Source: JBFXDI01 sp050181295 (GTDB lineage: Bacteria > Pseudomonadota > Alphaproteobacteria > Rhizobiales > Aestuariivirgaceae). Taken from it: a stretch of 45,765 nucleotides of DNA. Position 1 is the stretch's first letter, and each line of letters starts with the position of its first letter. Positions 32,612 to 39,320 of this stretch are shown here, piece by piece. Position numbers and translations under genes: made by a program. The notes under the pieces were generated by a model. That model was not told where the DNA came from, did no database searches, and worked only from the letters and a program-made list of their open reading frames with translations. Location: positions 1 through 45,765 of the forward strand of contig JBFXDI010000017.1 of the NCBI GenBank assembly GCA_050181295.1. The letters are read 5' to 3'.

Positions 32612-34144
32612 ATGGCAAGGAAGCCCACGAAGAAAGCGGCGAAGGCCGCGAAGCGCACGGCGCCGGCGCGCAAGGCCCCCGCGAAGAAGGTAGCGAAGTC
32701 CGCCGGCCGCGCGGTCGCGGTGCGCAAGCCGGAGCGGCTGACCGCCAAGCCGACGGCGCGCAAGACCGCGGTGCGCAAGAACGGCAGCGCGGTCGCCGCA
32801 CGGCAGCCCGCCGAGAGCGAGCGCTATATCCTCGGCCAGTCGAAGATCTTCACGCCCGAGGTCATCAACGACATCCACATCAAGTCGGAGCTCGGCCGCT
32901 ACCGCATGCGCGGCTTCTCGCTCTTCAAGAAGATCCCGCACTGGGACGACCTCACCTTCCTGCCGGGCACGCTCACCCGCTTCGTCATCGAGGGCTACCG
33001 CGAGAAGTGCGAGACGAAGACCGTGATCGGCCCCCGCGCCAAGCGGCCGATGGTGCTCGACATCCCGGTCTACGTCACGGGCATGAGCTTCGGGGCGCTC
33101 TCCTACGAGGCCAAGATCGCGCTCGCCCGCGGCGCCACCATGGCGGGCTCGGCCACCTGCTCCGGCGAAGGCGGCATGATCCCGGACGAGCGGCGCTACT
33201 CGGTGAAGTGGTTCTACCAGTGCATCCAGTCGCGCTACGGCTTCAACCCGCATCACCTGCGGCTCGCCGACGCCTGCGAGTTCTTCATCGGACAGGGCTG
33301 CAAGGTGGGCTTGGGCGGTCACCTCATGGGCCAGAAGGTCACCGACCAGGTGGCCGAGATGCGCTCGCTCCCCGCGGGCATCGACCAGCGCTCCCCTGCC
33401 CGGCATCCGGACTGGCTCGGGCCCGACGATCTGGCGCTGAAAATCCAGGAGATCCGCGAGGCCACCAACCACGAGATCCCGATCCAGCTCAAGCTCGGCG
33501 CGGCGCGCACCTATGACGACGTGCGCATGGCGGTGAAGTGCGACCCGGACTCGATCTATATCGACGCCATGGAGGGCGGCACCGGCGCCGGCCCGCACAT
33601 CGCCACCGAGGACACGGGCGTGCCCGGGATCGCGGCGGTGCGCGACGCGCGGCGCGCCATCGACGAACTCGGCAAGAAGGGCGAGATCAGTCTTGTCTAT
33701 GCCGGCGGCATCCGCAACGGCGGCGACGTGGCGAAGGCCCTGGCGCTCGGTGCCGATGCGATCGCCATCGGCCATTCGGTGCTCATGGCGCTCAACTGCA
33801 ACAAGCACATCGACGGCGTGACCGACTTTCCGGCCGAGATCGGCGTGCCGGCCGGGCGCTGCTATCACTGCCACACGGGCCGCTGCCCGGTGGGCGTCGC
33901 CACGCAGGACCCGATCCTGCGCCAGCGGCTCGATCCGGAGGAGGCGGCGATCCGCGTCTACAATTTCCTCCACACGCTCACCATGGAAGCCCAGATGCTG
34001 GCGCGCGCCTGCGGCAAGACCAACGTGCATTCGCTGGAGCCGGAGGATCTCGCGGCCCTCACCATGGAGGCTTCCGCCATGGCCAAGGTTCCCCTCGCCG
34101 GCACCAACCACACGGTCGGCGTGGACAATTATCACCGGTATTGA
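32612..34144 (+). CDS. glxD: FMN-binding glutamate-synthase-domain-2 subunit (GlxD / MgsC-like) with Lys/Ala-rich tail
   Basis: 510-aa catalytic subunit. Residues about 70-500 match the FMN TIM barrel of glutamate synthase: MSFGALSYEAKIAL, GGMIPDERR, QLKLGAARTYDD, DAMEGGTGAGPH, YAGGIRNGGDVAKALALGADA, and the 3Fe-4S cluster cysteines Cys417, Cys420 and Cys425. The first roughly 64 residues are unlike the family: a Lys/Ala/Arg-rich, histone-H1-like tail (KKAAKAAKR, ARKAPAKKVAKS). It probably makes N-alkyl-glutamate (or glutamate) from the gamma-glutamyl amide produced by the upstream ligase. Confidence 0.88.
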   Translation: MARKPTKKAAKAAKRTAPARKAPAKKVAKSAGRAVAVRKPERLTAKPTARKTAVRKNGSAVAARQPAESERYILGQSKIFTPEVINDIHIKSELGRYRMRGFSLFKKIPHWDDLTFLPGTLTRFVIEGYREKCETKTVIGPRAKRPMVLDIPVYVTGMSFGALSYEAKIALARGATMAGSATCSGEGGMIPDERRYSVKWFYQCIQSRYGFNPHHLRLADACEFFIGQGCKVGLGGHLMGQKVTDQVAEMRSLPAGIDQRSPARHPDWLGPDDLALKIQEIREATNHEIPIQLKLGAARTYDDVRMAVKCDPDSIYIDAMEGGTGAGPHIATEDTGVPGIAAVRDARRAIDELGKKGEISLVYAGGIRNGGDVAKALALGADAIAIGHSVLMALNCNKHIDGVTDFPAEIGVPAGRCYHCHTGRCPVGVATQDPILRQRLDPEEAAIRVYNFLHTLTMEAQMLARACGKTNVHSLEPEDLAALTMEASAMAKVPLAGTNHTVGVDNYHRY

Positions 34145-34149
34145 AGTAG

Positions 34150-34225
34150 GCGAATAGCGAGTGGCGAGTAGCGAATAGAATCTGCTCTACCCACCATTCG
34201 CCACTCGCCACTCGCCACTCGCCAC
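34150..34225. repeat. Inverted heptamer element 3 (GCGARTR type)
   Basis: The cleanest copy: left GCGAATA, GCGAGTG, GCGAGTA, GCGAATA; right CATTCGC followed by three identical CACTCGC. It lies between glxD and the 137-aa gene and ends about 16 bp before the ATG at 34242. Confidence 0.85.
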
Positions 34226-34241
34226 CGAAGGAGACAGACAC

Positions 34242-34655
34242 ATGGCCGGCACGAGCTACAAGGGCTCCGACATCAAGGATGTCGACCAGTTCATCAAGGA
34301 CAAGGCGGGACTGGGCTCGGCGCGCGAGAAGGAGATCGGCCAGCACATCGGCTACCGCTACGATGTGAACCTGCTGCCGGACTACACGCGCCTCACGCCC
34401 TTCCTCAAGGACTACATGGAATTCATGGGCTGGGACGACCTCAACTGGCTCGAGGACGTGCACATGGGCTACGAGGAGGGCGAGCCCGCCATCTTCGACC
34501 GCAACTGCAACGGCTGGGTGCGCATTCCGGTCAAGCTCAAGCTGCCGAAGAACCAGCAGGACCGCGACATGATCGCGCGCGAGCTGCTGATCAAGTTCCA
34601 GATGTCGCCGCGCCATCCGATGGTCGAGCTCAACCGGGCCTACCGGAAGTTCTGA
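34242..34655 (+). CDS. Unknown 137-aa protein in the glx operon
   Basis: Acidic, soluble small protein rich in Tyr, Trp, Asp and Lys (GYRYDVNLLPDYTRL, MGWDDLNWLEDVHMGYEEG, NCNGWVRIPVKLKLPK). It is not SoxD: no zinc-finger CPYC motif. There is no signal peptide or membrane segment. A good GAAGGAG site precedes the ATG. Its stop overlaps the next start (TGATG). The operon position suggests an accessory subunit or substrate-handling partner of the ligase, GlxBCD or FAD oxidoreductase. I do not recognise a family. Confidence 0.75.
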   Translation: MAGTSYKGSDIKDVDQFIKDKAGLGSAREKEIGQHIGYRYDVNLLPDYTRLTPFLKDYMEFMGWDDLNWLEDVHMGYEEGEPAIFDRNCNGWVRIPVKLKLPKNQQDRDMIARELLIKFQMSPRHPMVELNRAYRKF

Positions 34656-34948
34656 TGGGTGCATCCTTGTGGGACCTGCCGAAGACCTTCGAGCCGGACC
34701 CGGAGGCCCCGCCCTATGTGGCCAATCCGAAGTCGGCGAGGCGCGTGAAGTTCGCCTTCCGCGTCGACTTCACCAATGGCGGGCATGTGGAGGGCGAGGA
34801 TTTCCTGCTCGACATCGAGGGCGATGCGGTATCGCCGGAGCGGCTGGCGGAGATGATCGTCTCCGCCATGAACCTGCTGCGCGCCGGCCCCGTCACCATC
34901 CGCCGCATGGAGATCGTACCGCGCGGCGCGCACCGGGACGCTGGGTAG
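34655..34948 (+). CDS. Unknown 97-aa protein coupled to the 137-aa gene
   Basis: Small soluble protein with a beta-rich centre (RRVKFAFRVDFTNGGHVEGEDFLLDI) and a C-terminal amphipathic helix (PERLAEMIVSAMNLLRAG). It starts at ATG 34655 inside the stop of the previous gene (TGATG), so translation is coupled and a stable complex of the two products is likely. No cysteine and no known cofactor motif. Last gene of the FAD-ligase-glxBCD operon. Family not recognised. Confidence 0.72.
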   Translation: MGASLWDLPKTFEPDPEAPPYVANPKSARRVKFAFRVDFTNGGHVEGEDFLLDIEGDAVSPERLAEMIVSAMNLLRAGPVTIRRMEIVPRGAHRDAG

Positions 34949-34994
34949 CCGCTTCTTGGAGCGGTTGTCGAGCTACCTGAAATAGGTGATCAGC

Positions 34995-35063
34995 CGCTCG
35001 TCCCCGCGAGGGCGGAGACCCAGAACCTCACGCTTCTGGATTCCCGCGCGCGGGAATGAGCGG
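34995..35063. repeat. Double REP-like palindrome at the end of the glx operon
   Basis: TCCCCGCGAGGGCGGAGA and ATTCCCGCGCGCGGGAAT hairpins with flanking GCTCG and GAGCGG. It lies between the 97-aa gene and the converging MBL gene. Confidence 0.75.
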
Positions 35064-35077
35064 GATTTCAAAGACCC

Positions 35078-35878
35078 TCACCCGATGGCCTTCAGATACC
35101 GCTCGACGGAGGCAGCGAGCGCCGCCTTGGCATCCTTCAGGATCATGTATTCCCACCAAGCGCCGTAGATCGCGTCGAAATCAAAGGGCTCGACCGCAGC
35201 GGCAATGCGCCGGACCGCCTTCGCGTTGAGCGGGACGTAGTTCGGAAAGCTGTACATGAAGCTCATATGCTTCCGGTCGGCGACGACCTGGATCACATCG
35301 CCCGTGAGCAGCGCTCCGGGCCCGTCCCCGCCCTCGACATGCAGCACCGTGCCGCCCTCGAAGTGCCCGCCGCAGCGGACAAGCGTGAGGCCCGGAAGCA
35401 GCGTCTGCCTTTCGCCCTTCCAGGCGACGATGCGCTGATCCGGCCGCATGATCCACCTGGCGTCATCGGCGTGGAGATAGATGGGCGCGTCTCCAAAAGC
35501 CTCCGACCATTCGACCATGGTTGTGTAGTAGTGAGGATGCGAGATGGCGATGGCCGCGAGCCCGCCGCGCTCGCGGATGCGCCTGACACCTTCCTCATCG
35601 AGCAGGCTCACGCAGTCCCAGAGCACGTTGCCCTCGGGCGTTTCCACGAACAGCGCCCGCTGGCCTATGCCGAAGTTCGGCGCGGAGCCGATGCCGGTGA
35701 ACGCCCCCTGCCCTTCCCATCGCAGCTTGTGGCTCTTCCTCAGCTCCGCAAGCGTCGTCCAGCGCTGCCCCTCCGGCGGCACATACTGCCGCTCGTCCAG
35801 GCACACAGGGCAGCCGGGAGGCGGCTCCGGCTTCTCGGTGAATTGCGTTCCGCAGGTACGACAGATGTGGTGCGGCAT
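35078..35878 (-). CDS. MBL-fold metallohydrolase-like protein with N-terminal zinc knuckle
   Basis: 266-aa protein. The N-terminus has a rubredoxin-like zinc knuckle (CRTCG ... CPVC, residues 6-22), followed by a metallo-beta-lactamase fold. The usual HxHxDH is degenerate (SHPHYYTT), while later ligands appear kept (CGGHFEGG, LTGDVIQV). Catalysis with two metals is therefore doubtful; a single-metal or altered site is more likely. It is monocistronic, convergent with the glx operon and divergent from the DUF1989 gene at 35968, which could share its promoter region. Confidence 0.8.
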   Translation of the reverse strand: MPHHICRTCGTQFTEKPEPPPGCPVCLDERQYVPPEGQRWTTLAELRKSHKLRWEGQGAFTGIGSAPNFGIGQRALFVETPEGNVLWDCVSLLDEEGVRRIRERGGLAAIAISHPHYYTTMVEWSEAFGDAPIYLHADDARWIMRPDQRIVAWKGERQTLLPGLTLVRCGGHFEGGTVLHVEGGDGPGALLTGDVIQVVADRKHMSFMYSFPNYVPLNAKAVRRIAAAVEPFDFDAIYGAWWEYMILKDAKAALAASVERYLKAIG

Positions 35879-35967
35879 GTAGATGCTCGGCTCCCTCGCT
35901 CTTCCTCTCGGCGGCCCTCAATGTAACACTCCCATGCCCTATATCGTTCAAGCCAGCAGGAGAGGAA

Positions 35968-36594
35968 ATGTCGGAGATCATCGTGCCCGCGCGCGAAGGC
36001 CGCGCTGTAAGGCTCGGCAAGGGCCAGACCTTGCGCATCACCACGCCGCGCGGGCGGCAGGCGGCGGACTTCTTCGCCTTCAACGCGCATTCCGTGGACG
36101 AGTGGTTGTCTCCGCCCCATTCCTGGGTGACGACCTTCTCGGTCAAGCCACGCGCGGGCGATGTGCTCATCTCGCGCTTCCGGCGCCCAATGGTGAGGAT
36201 CATCGGGGACGGGGCCGAAGGTTGCCACGACATGATGATCGCCGCCTGCGACCAGTTCCGCTACGAGTTCTTCGGCCACAAGGGCCCGCATGCGAGCTGC
36301 GCGGAGAATCTCCAGACCGCGATGCGACGCGAGGGTCACGAGATCGGCGTCGTGCCGCAGCCCGTCAATTTCTTCACCCATACCAAGATCGAACCGGATG
36401 GCCGCCTGGTCTCGCCGCCCAATCCGGTGAAGCCCGGCGCGTATGTGGAGCTCGAAGCCTTGATGGACCTCATCTGCGTCGTCTCCTCCTGCCCCTTCGA
36501 CCTCAATGTCGAAGGCTGGGAGATAAACGCCGGGGCGGAGGTGACCGAGCTCGTGATGAGTGTTGGGAAAGGGCGAGTAGTGAATAGCGAGTAG
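35968..36594 (+). CDS. Stand-alone DUF1989 protein
   Basis: 208-aa cytoplasmic protein of the urea-carboxylase-associated (DUF1989) family. Cys94, Cys111 and Cys175 are spaced 17 and 64, nearly the zinc triad spacing (16 and 64) in the Tdm-like protein of this window, so a zinc site is likely. Known members act in carboxyguanidine deimination (with urea carboxylase) or form the catalytic half of Tdm. No urea carboxylase is nearby. AGGAG precedes ATG 35968. The last residues and stop are encoded by a heptamer element, implying the ORF end was altered by that repeat. Confidence 0.82.
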   Translation: MSEIIVPAREGRAVRLGKGQTLRITTPRGRQAADFFAFNAHSVDEWLSPPHSWVTTFSVKPRAGDVLISRFRRPMVRIIGDGAEGCHDMMIAACDQFRYEFFGHKGPHASCAENLQTAMRREGHEIGVVPQPVNFFTHTKIEPDGRLVSPPNPVKPGAYVELEALMDLICVVSSCPFDLNVEGWEINAGAEVTELVMSVGKGRVVNSE

Positions 36595-36650
36595 TGAGTG
36601 GCAAGATGAAGTGCCATTCGCTATTCGCCACTCGCTAATCTCTATTCACC
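36573..36650. repeat. Inverted heptamer element 4 (GCGARTR type), between convergent genes
   Basis: Left heptamers GCGAGTA, GTGAATA, GCGAGTA, GTGAGTG; right heptamers CATTCGC, TATTCGC, CACTCGC, TAATCTC, TATTCAC. It supplies the stop codon of the DUF1989 gene and overlaps the stop of the permease gene at 36642, so it may act as a two-way terminator. Confidence 0.8.
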
Positions 36651-37904
36651 TTCTTTCGGCCCGATGTTGCCGGGCGAGAAGACGTTGCCGTAGGTGCCGG
36701 GGCCGAGGATGTTCGAGCCCTCGGGCTTGGGCGCTGGCTCCGGCGTCTGCGGCGCGGGCGTCGGCTGCGGACCCTGCTGGATGTTCTTGGGCGAAAACAC
36801 GTCGCCATAGGTGCCGGGTCCCAGCGTCTTGCTGGATCCATCCTGCTCCCTCGCCGGCTGCGACTGCTCCTGCTGCTGGCGCTGCTGCCGGTCCTTCTGA
36901 AGGCGCTCCTGGATGGCCCGCTGCAGCTGAAGCTTATCCTCCAGCACGCGGGCCTTGCAGGCCGCCGCGCTGTGATACTGGCCGAACCAGGCGGTGGTGA
37001 GTCCCCCGACGACCACCATGAGCGACAGGATGGCGGCGAGGTTGCCGCTGAAGAACGCCGCGACGCCGCGCGCACCGGTCTTCAGCCGCTTCTCGGCGTA
37101 GCGGCTCCAGCCTTCGTGCGCGAGCGCGCCTGCAAGCGTCAGCACGATGATGACGACCGCGAGCGAGGAGATCGAGGGATCGATGCCGAGCCGCACCTTC
37201 TGGGCTATCTCGGTCGTGAAGGTGTTGTAGTGGGAGATCGTGAAGACGGTGGTGTTGTAGTTCTCGAAGCTCGCGAGGAAGGCGAGGACCGCCGCCGAGC
37301 CGATCGCGGGCTTGAGGAAGGGCAGCAGGATCTTCCGGAACGCCTGCGCCTGCGTCGCGCCGAGATCGAGCGCGGCTTCCATGAGGCCCGTGTCGAAGCG
37401 CTGCAGGCGCGCGATGAAGATCAGCATGCAGTAGGAGGCGATGAAGGACGACTGGCCGAGGATGGTGAGGAAGATACCGTTGTAGAAGCCCGACTCGGTG
37501 GATGCACCCAGGAGTTTGGCGGTCCGGTCCCAGAAGAGGATGGTCGAGATGCCGAGCACGACGCCCGGCATCAGCACCGGGCTGATGATGACCGTGTAGT
37601 AGGCCGCCCGCGCGCGCGGCCAGACCTGGGTCAGGAACAACGCGCCCGCAAGCCCCAGCGTGACCGAAAGCAGGACGACGCCGGCCCCGATGACGGCCGA
37701 ATTCTGCAGGCCCCATTTGAGGCGCGTGTCGTTGGCGGCCTTCCCGAACCATTCGAAGGTCAGGCATTCCCACGGGATCATGCGCGGGAAGGCGGAGGAG
37801 TTGAAGGCCGTGATCGACATGATGATCAGCGGCCCGAAAAGATAGGCGAAGAACAGCAGGAGATAGGCCGCCGTGAAGAAGCGGATCGGCGACCGCGCGT
37901 TCAT
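36642..37904 (-). CDS. PotC/PotI-type ABC permease with a long repeat-bearing C-terminal tail
   Basis: 420-aa protein. Residues about 1-275 are a normal spermidine/putrescine-family permease (EAA loop LMEAALDLGATQAQAFRKILLP). The usual length is 260-290 aa. The extra C-terminus has another membrane segment (about 300-320), a Gln/Arg/Lys-rich coiled stretch and two copies of GPGTYG-D/N-VFSP-K/G-NI (about 362-373 and 401-412) joined by a Pro-rich linker. ATG 37904 overlaps the stop of the partner permease (ATGA). Last gene of the importer operon. Confidence 0.82.
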   Translation of the reverse strand: MNARSPIRFFTAAYLLLFFAYLFGPLIIMSITAFNSSAFPRMIPWECLTFEWFGKAANDTRLKWGLQNSAVIGAGVVLLSVTLGLAGALFLTQVWPRARAAYYTVIISPVLMPGVVLGISTILFWDRTAKLLGASTESGFYNGIFLTILGQSSFIASYCMLIFIARLQRFDTGLMEAALDLGATQAQAFRKILLPFLKPAIGSAAVLAFLASFENYNTTVFTISHYNTFTTEIAQKVRLGIDPSISSLAVVIIVLTLAGALAHEGWSRYAEKRLKTGARGVAAFFSGNLAAILSLMVVVGGLTTAWFGQYHSAAACKARVLEDKLQLQRAIQERLQKDRQQRQQQEQSQPAREQDGSSKTLGPGTYGDVFSPKNIQQGPQPTPAPQTPEPAPKPEGSNILGPGTYGNVFSPGNIGPKEGE

Positions 37905-38821
37905 TTGCCGATCTCGCCCAGCTTCACGTTGAAGACGCGCATCATCAGAAGCACGAAGAGCGTGCATGTCACGAGCAGGATGATCGCGTAGGCGGCGCCG
38001 CGCGACCAGTTCAGGTACTCATAGAAGCTCTGATAGATGAGCTGCGTGAACCAGAGGCTCGAGGGGCCGCCGAGCACCTGGGGCGCGGCCAGCGCGCCCG
38101 CCGCCAGCATGAAGACCAGCGTGCAGCCAGACGTGATGCCGGGCTTGGCGAAGGGAATGACGACGCGCCAGTGGATGCGCCACCAGGGCGCGCCGAGATC
38201 GCGCGCCGCCTCGATCTGGTTCCGGTCCAGGCTCTCGATGGCGTTGTAGAGCGGGAAGATCATGAGCAGGATGTAGGCGTAGCCCAAGCCCGCATAGAGC
38301 GCGACGTCCTCGCGGATGAAGTCGATCGAGGTGTCGATGAGCCCAAGCGACTTGAGCGCCGTGTTGATAAGGCCGATGTCGCCGAAGATGATGCGGAAGG
38401 CGAAGGCACGCAGGATCTCGTTGATCCAGTAGGGAACGATGAGGGCAACCGCGATGACGCGCGCCCAGCCTCCCTGAGCCACCTGCGCCAGGTAGTAGGC
38501 GATCGGATAGCAGATGATGAGATCGAAGATCGTGACGAAGACGGCGGCAAGCAGCGTGCGGCCAAAGACCTTGAGGTCGACGACGTTGTAGCCGTCGATG
38601 TTGCCGGGATGGCCGAAGATGAAGAAGCGGTAGTTGGCGAGCGTGTAGACGTCCTCGGGGCCGCCCTGCTTGTAAGGCGGAAGGTCGAAACGCAGCGAGA
38701 AATCGATCATGGCGATCTGCGGCAGCACGATCAGGATCAGGATCCAGAACGTGACCGCCAGGATCAGATAGGTCGCCATCATGGCGCCGTTGCGCTCGTA
38801 GAAGCGGCTCAGGCTGCCCAT
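37901..38821 (-). CDS. PotB/PotH-type ABC permease
   Basis: 306-aa inner-membrane permease of the spermidine/putrescine family with six hydrophobic helices and EAA loop QIEAARDLGAPWWRIHWRVVIP. Normal length. It pairs with the permease at 36642. A REP-like element and the GIY-YIG gene separate it from the ATPase gene upstream, an unusual break in a transporter operon. Confidence 0.85.
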   Translation of the reverse strand: MGSLSRFYERNGAMMATYLILAVTFWILILIVLPQIAMIDFSLRFDLPPYKQGGPEDVYTLANYRFFIFGHPGNIDGYNVVDLKVFGRTLLAAVFVTIFDLIICYPIAYYLAQVAQGGWARVIAVALIVPYWINEILRAFAFRIIFGDIGLINTALKSLGLIDTSIDFIREDVALYAGLGYAYILLMIFPLYNAIESLDRNQIEAARDLGAPWWRIHWRVVIPFAKPGITSGCTLVFMLAAGALAAPQVLGGPSSLWFTQLIYQSFYEYLNWSRGAAYAIILLVTCTLFVLLMMRVFNVKLGEIGK

Positions 38822-38861
38822 GGCTGCCTAGCTCCGTTCATTTGAACTCCGCTTGTCCACC

Positions 38862-38950
38862 CGCTCGTTCCCGCGAAAGCGGGAACCCAGACTACGCAGC
38901 GACATCTCGTTACACGTCCCTGGATCCCCGCTTGCGCGGGGATGAGCGAT
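38862..38950. repeat. Double REP-like palindrome, left flank of the GIY-YIG gene
   Basis: GTTCCCGCGAAAGCGGGAAC and ATCCCCGCTTGCGCGGGGAT hairpins in the common back-to-back arrangement (CGCTCG ... GATGAGCG). Confidence 0.8.
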
Positions 38951-38965
38951 TGATATGGCGCGCTC

Positions 38966-39253
38966 CTATGGCTGGAAGTCATGGGCCAGATCCTTCCAGA
39001 GTGGATTTGCCCGCTCGATCAGCCCTATCTTCCAAGCCCGGCGCCACTTCTTGAGCTGCCGTTCCCGAGTGAATGCCGATGCGCGAGACTCGTGCTGCTC
39101 GTACCAGACCAAGAGCTTCACGCCGTACTTCCGCGTGAAGCCGGGCAATGCACCAGTCTGGTGCATCCACACCCGTTTGTGCAGATCGTCGGTCATGCCG
39201 ACATAGAGCGTGCCGTTCCTGCAGCTTGCCATGATGTAGACGAAGAAGCCCAT
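38966..39253 (-). CDS. Small GIY-YIG endonuclease-family protein
   Basis: 95-aa single-domain GIY-YIG protein (UPF0213/YhbQ-like). The motif appears as FVYIMAS ... TLYVGMT; the conserved Arg (KRVWMHQ) and Glu (FTRERQLKKWRR) are present, and KVW-type C-terminal lysines follow. It interrupts a PotABCD-type operon between ATPase and permease genes and is bracketed by REP-like palindromes (38862-38950 and 39269-39294). This suggests acquisition as a unit, or a link between the nuclease and the repeats (inference). Confidence 0.85.
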   Translation of the reverse strand: MGFFVYIMASCRNGTLYVGMTDDLHKRVWMHQTGALPGFTRKYGVKLLVWYEQHESRASAFTRERQLKKWRRAWKIGLIERANPLWKDLAHDFQP

Positions 39254-39268
39254 CGGCTGCTTCCCTTG

Positions 39269-39294
39269 GGTCCCCGCCTGCGCGGGGACGAGCG
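39269..39294. repeat. Single REP-like palindrome, right flank of the GIY-YIG gene
   Basis: GTCCCCGCCTGCGCGGGGAC followed by GAGCGG, half of the usual double element. Confidence 0.8.
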
Positions 39295-39320
39295 GACTTG
39301 AGCGGCCTCCGCGCCATCCT

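Noticed and set aside
35968..36594. Guanidine degradation (carboxyguanidine deiminase) assignment
   Set aside because: No urea/guanidine carboxylase, allophanate hydrolase or guanidine riboswitch is visible nearby.
28968..36650. CRISPR array
   Set aside because: The heptamer elements have 7-bp units with no unique spacers of 30-40 bp, and no cas gene is present.
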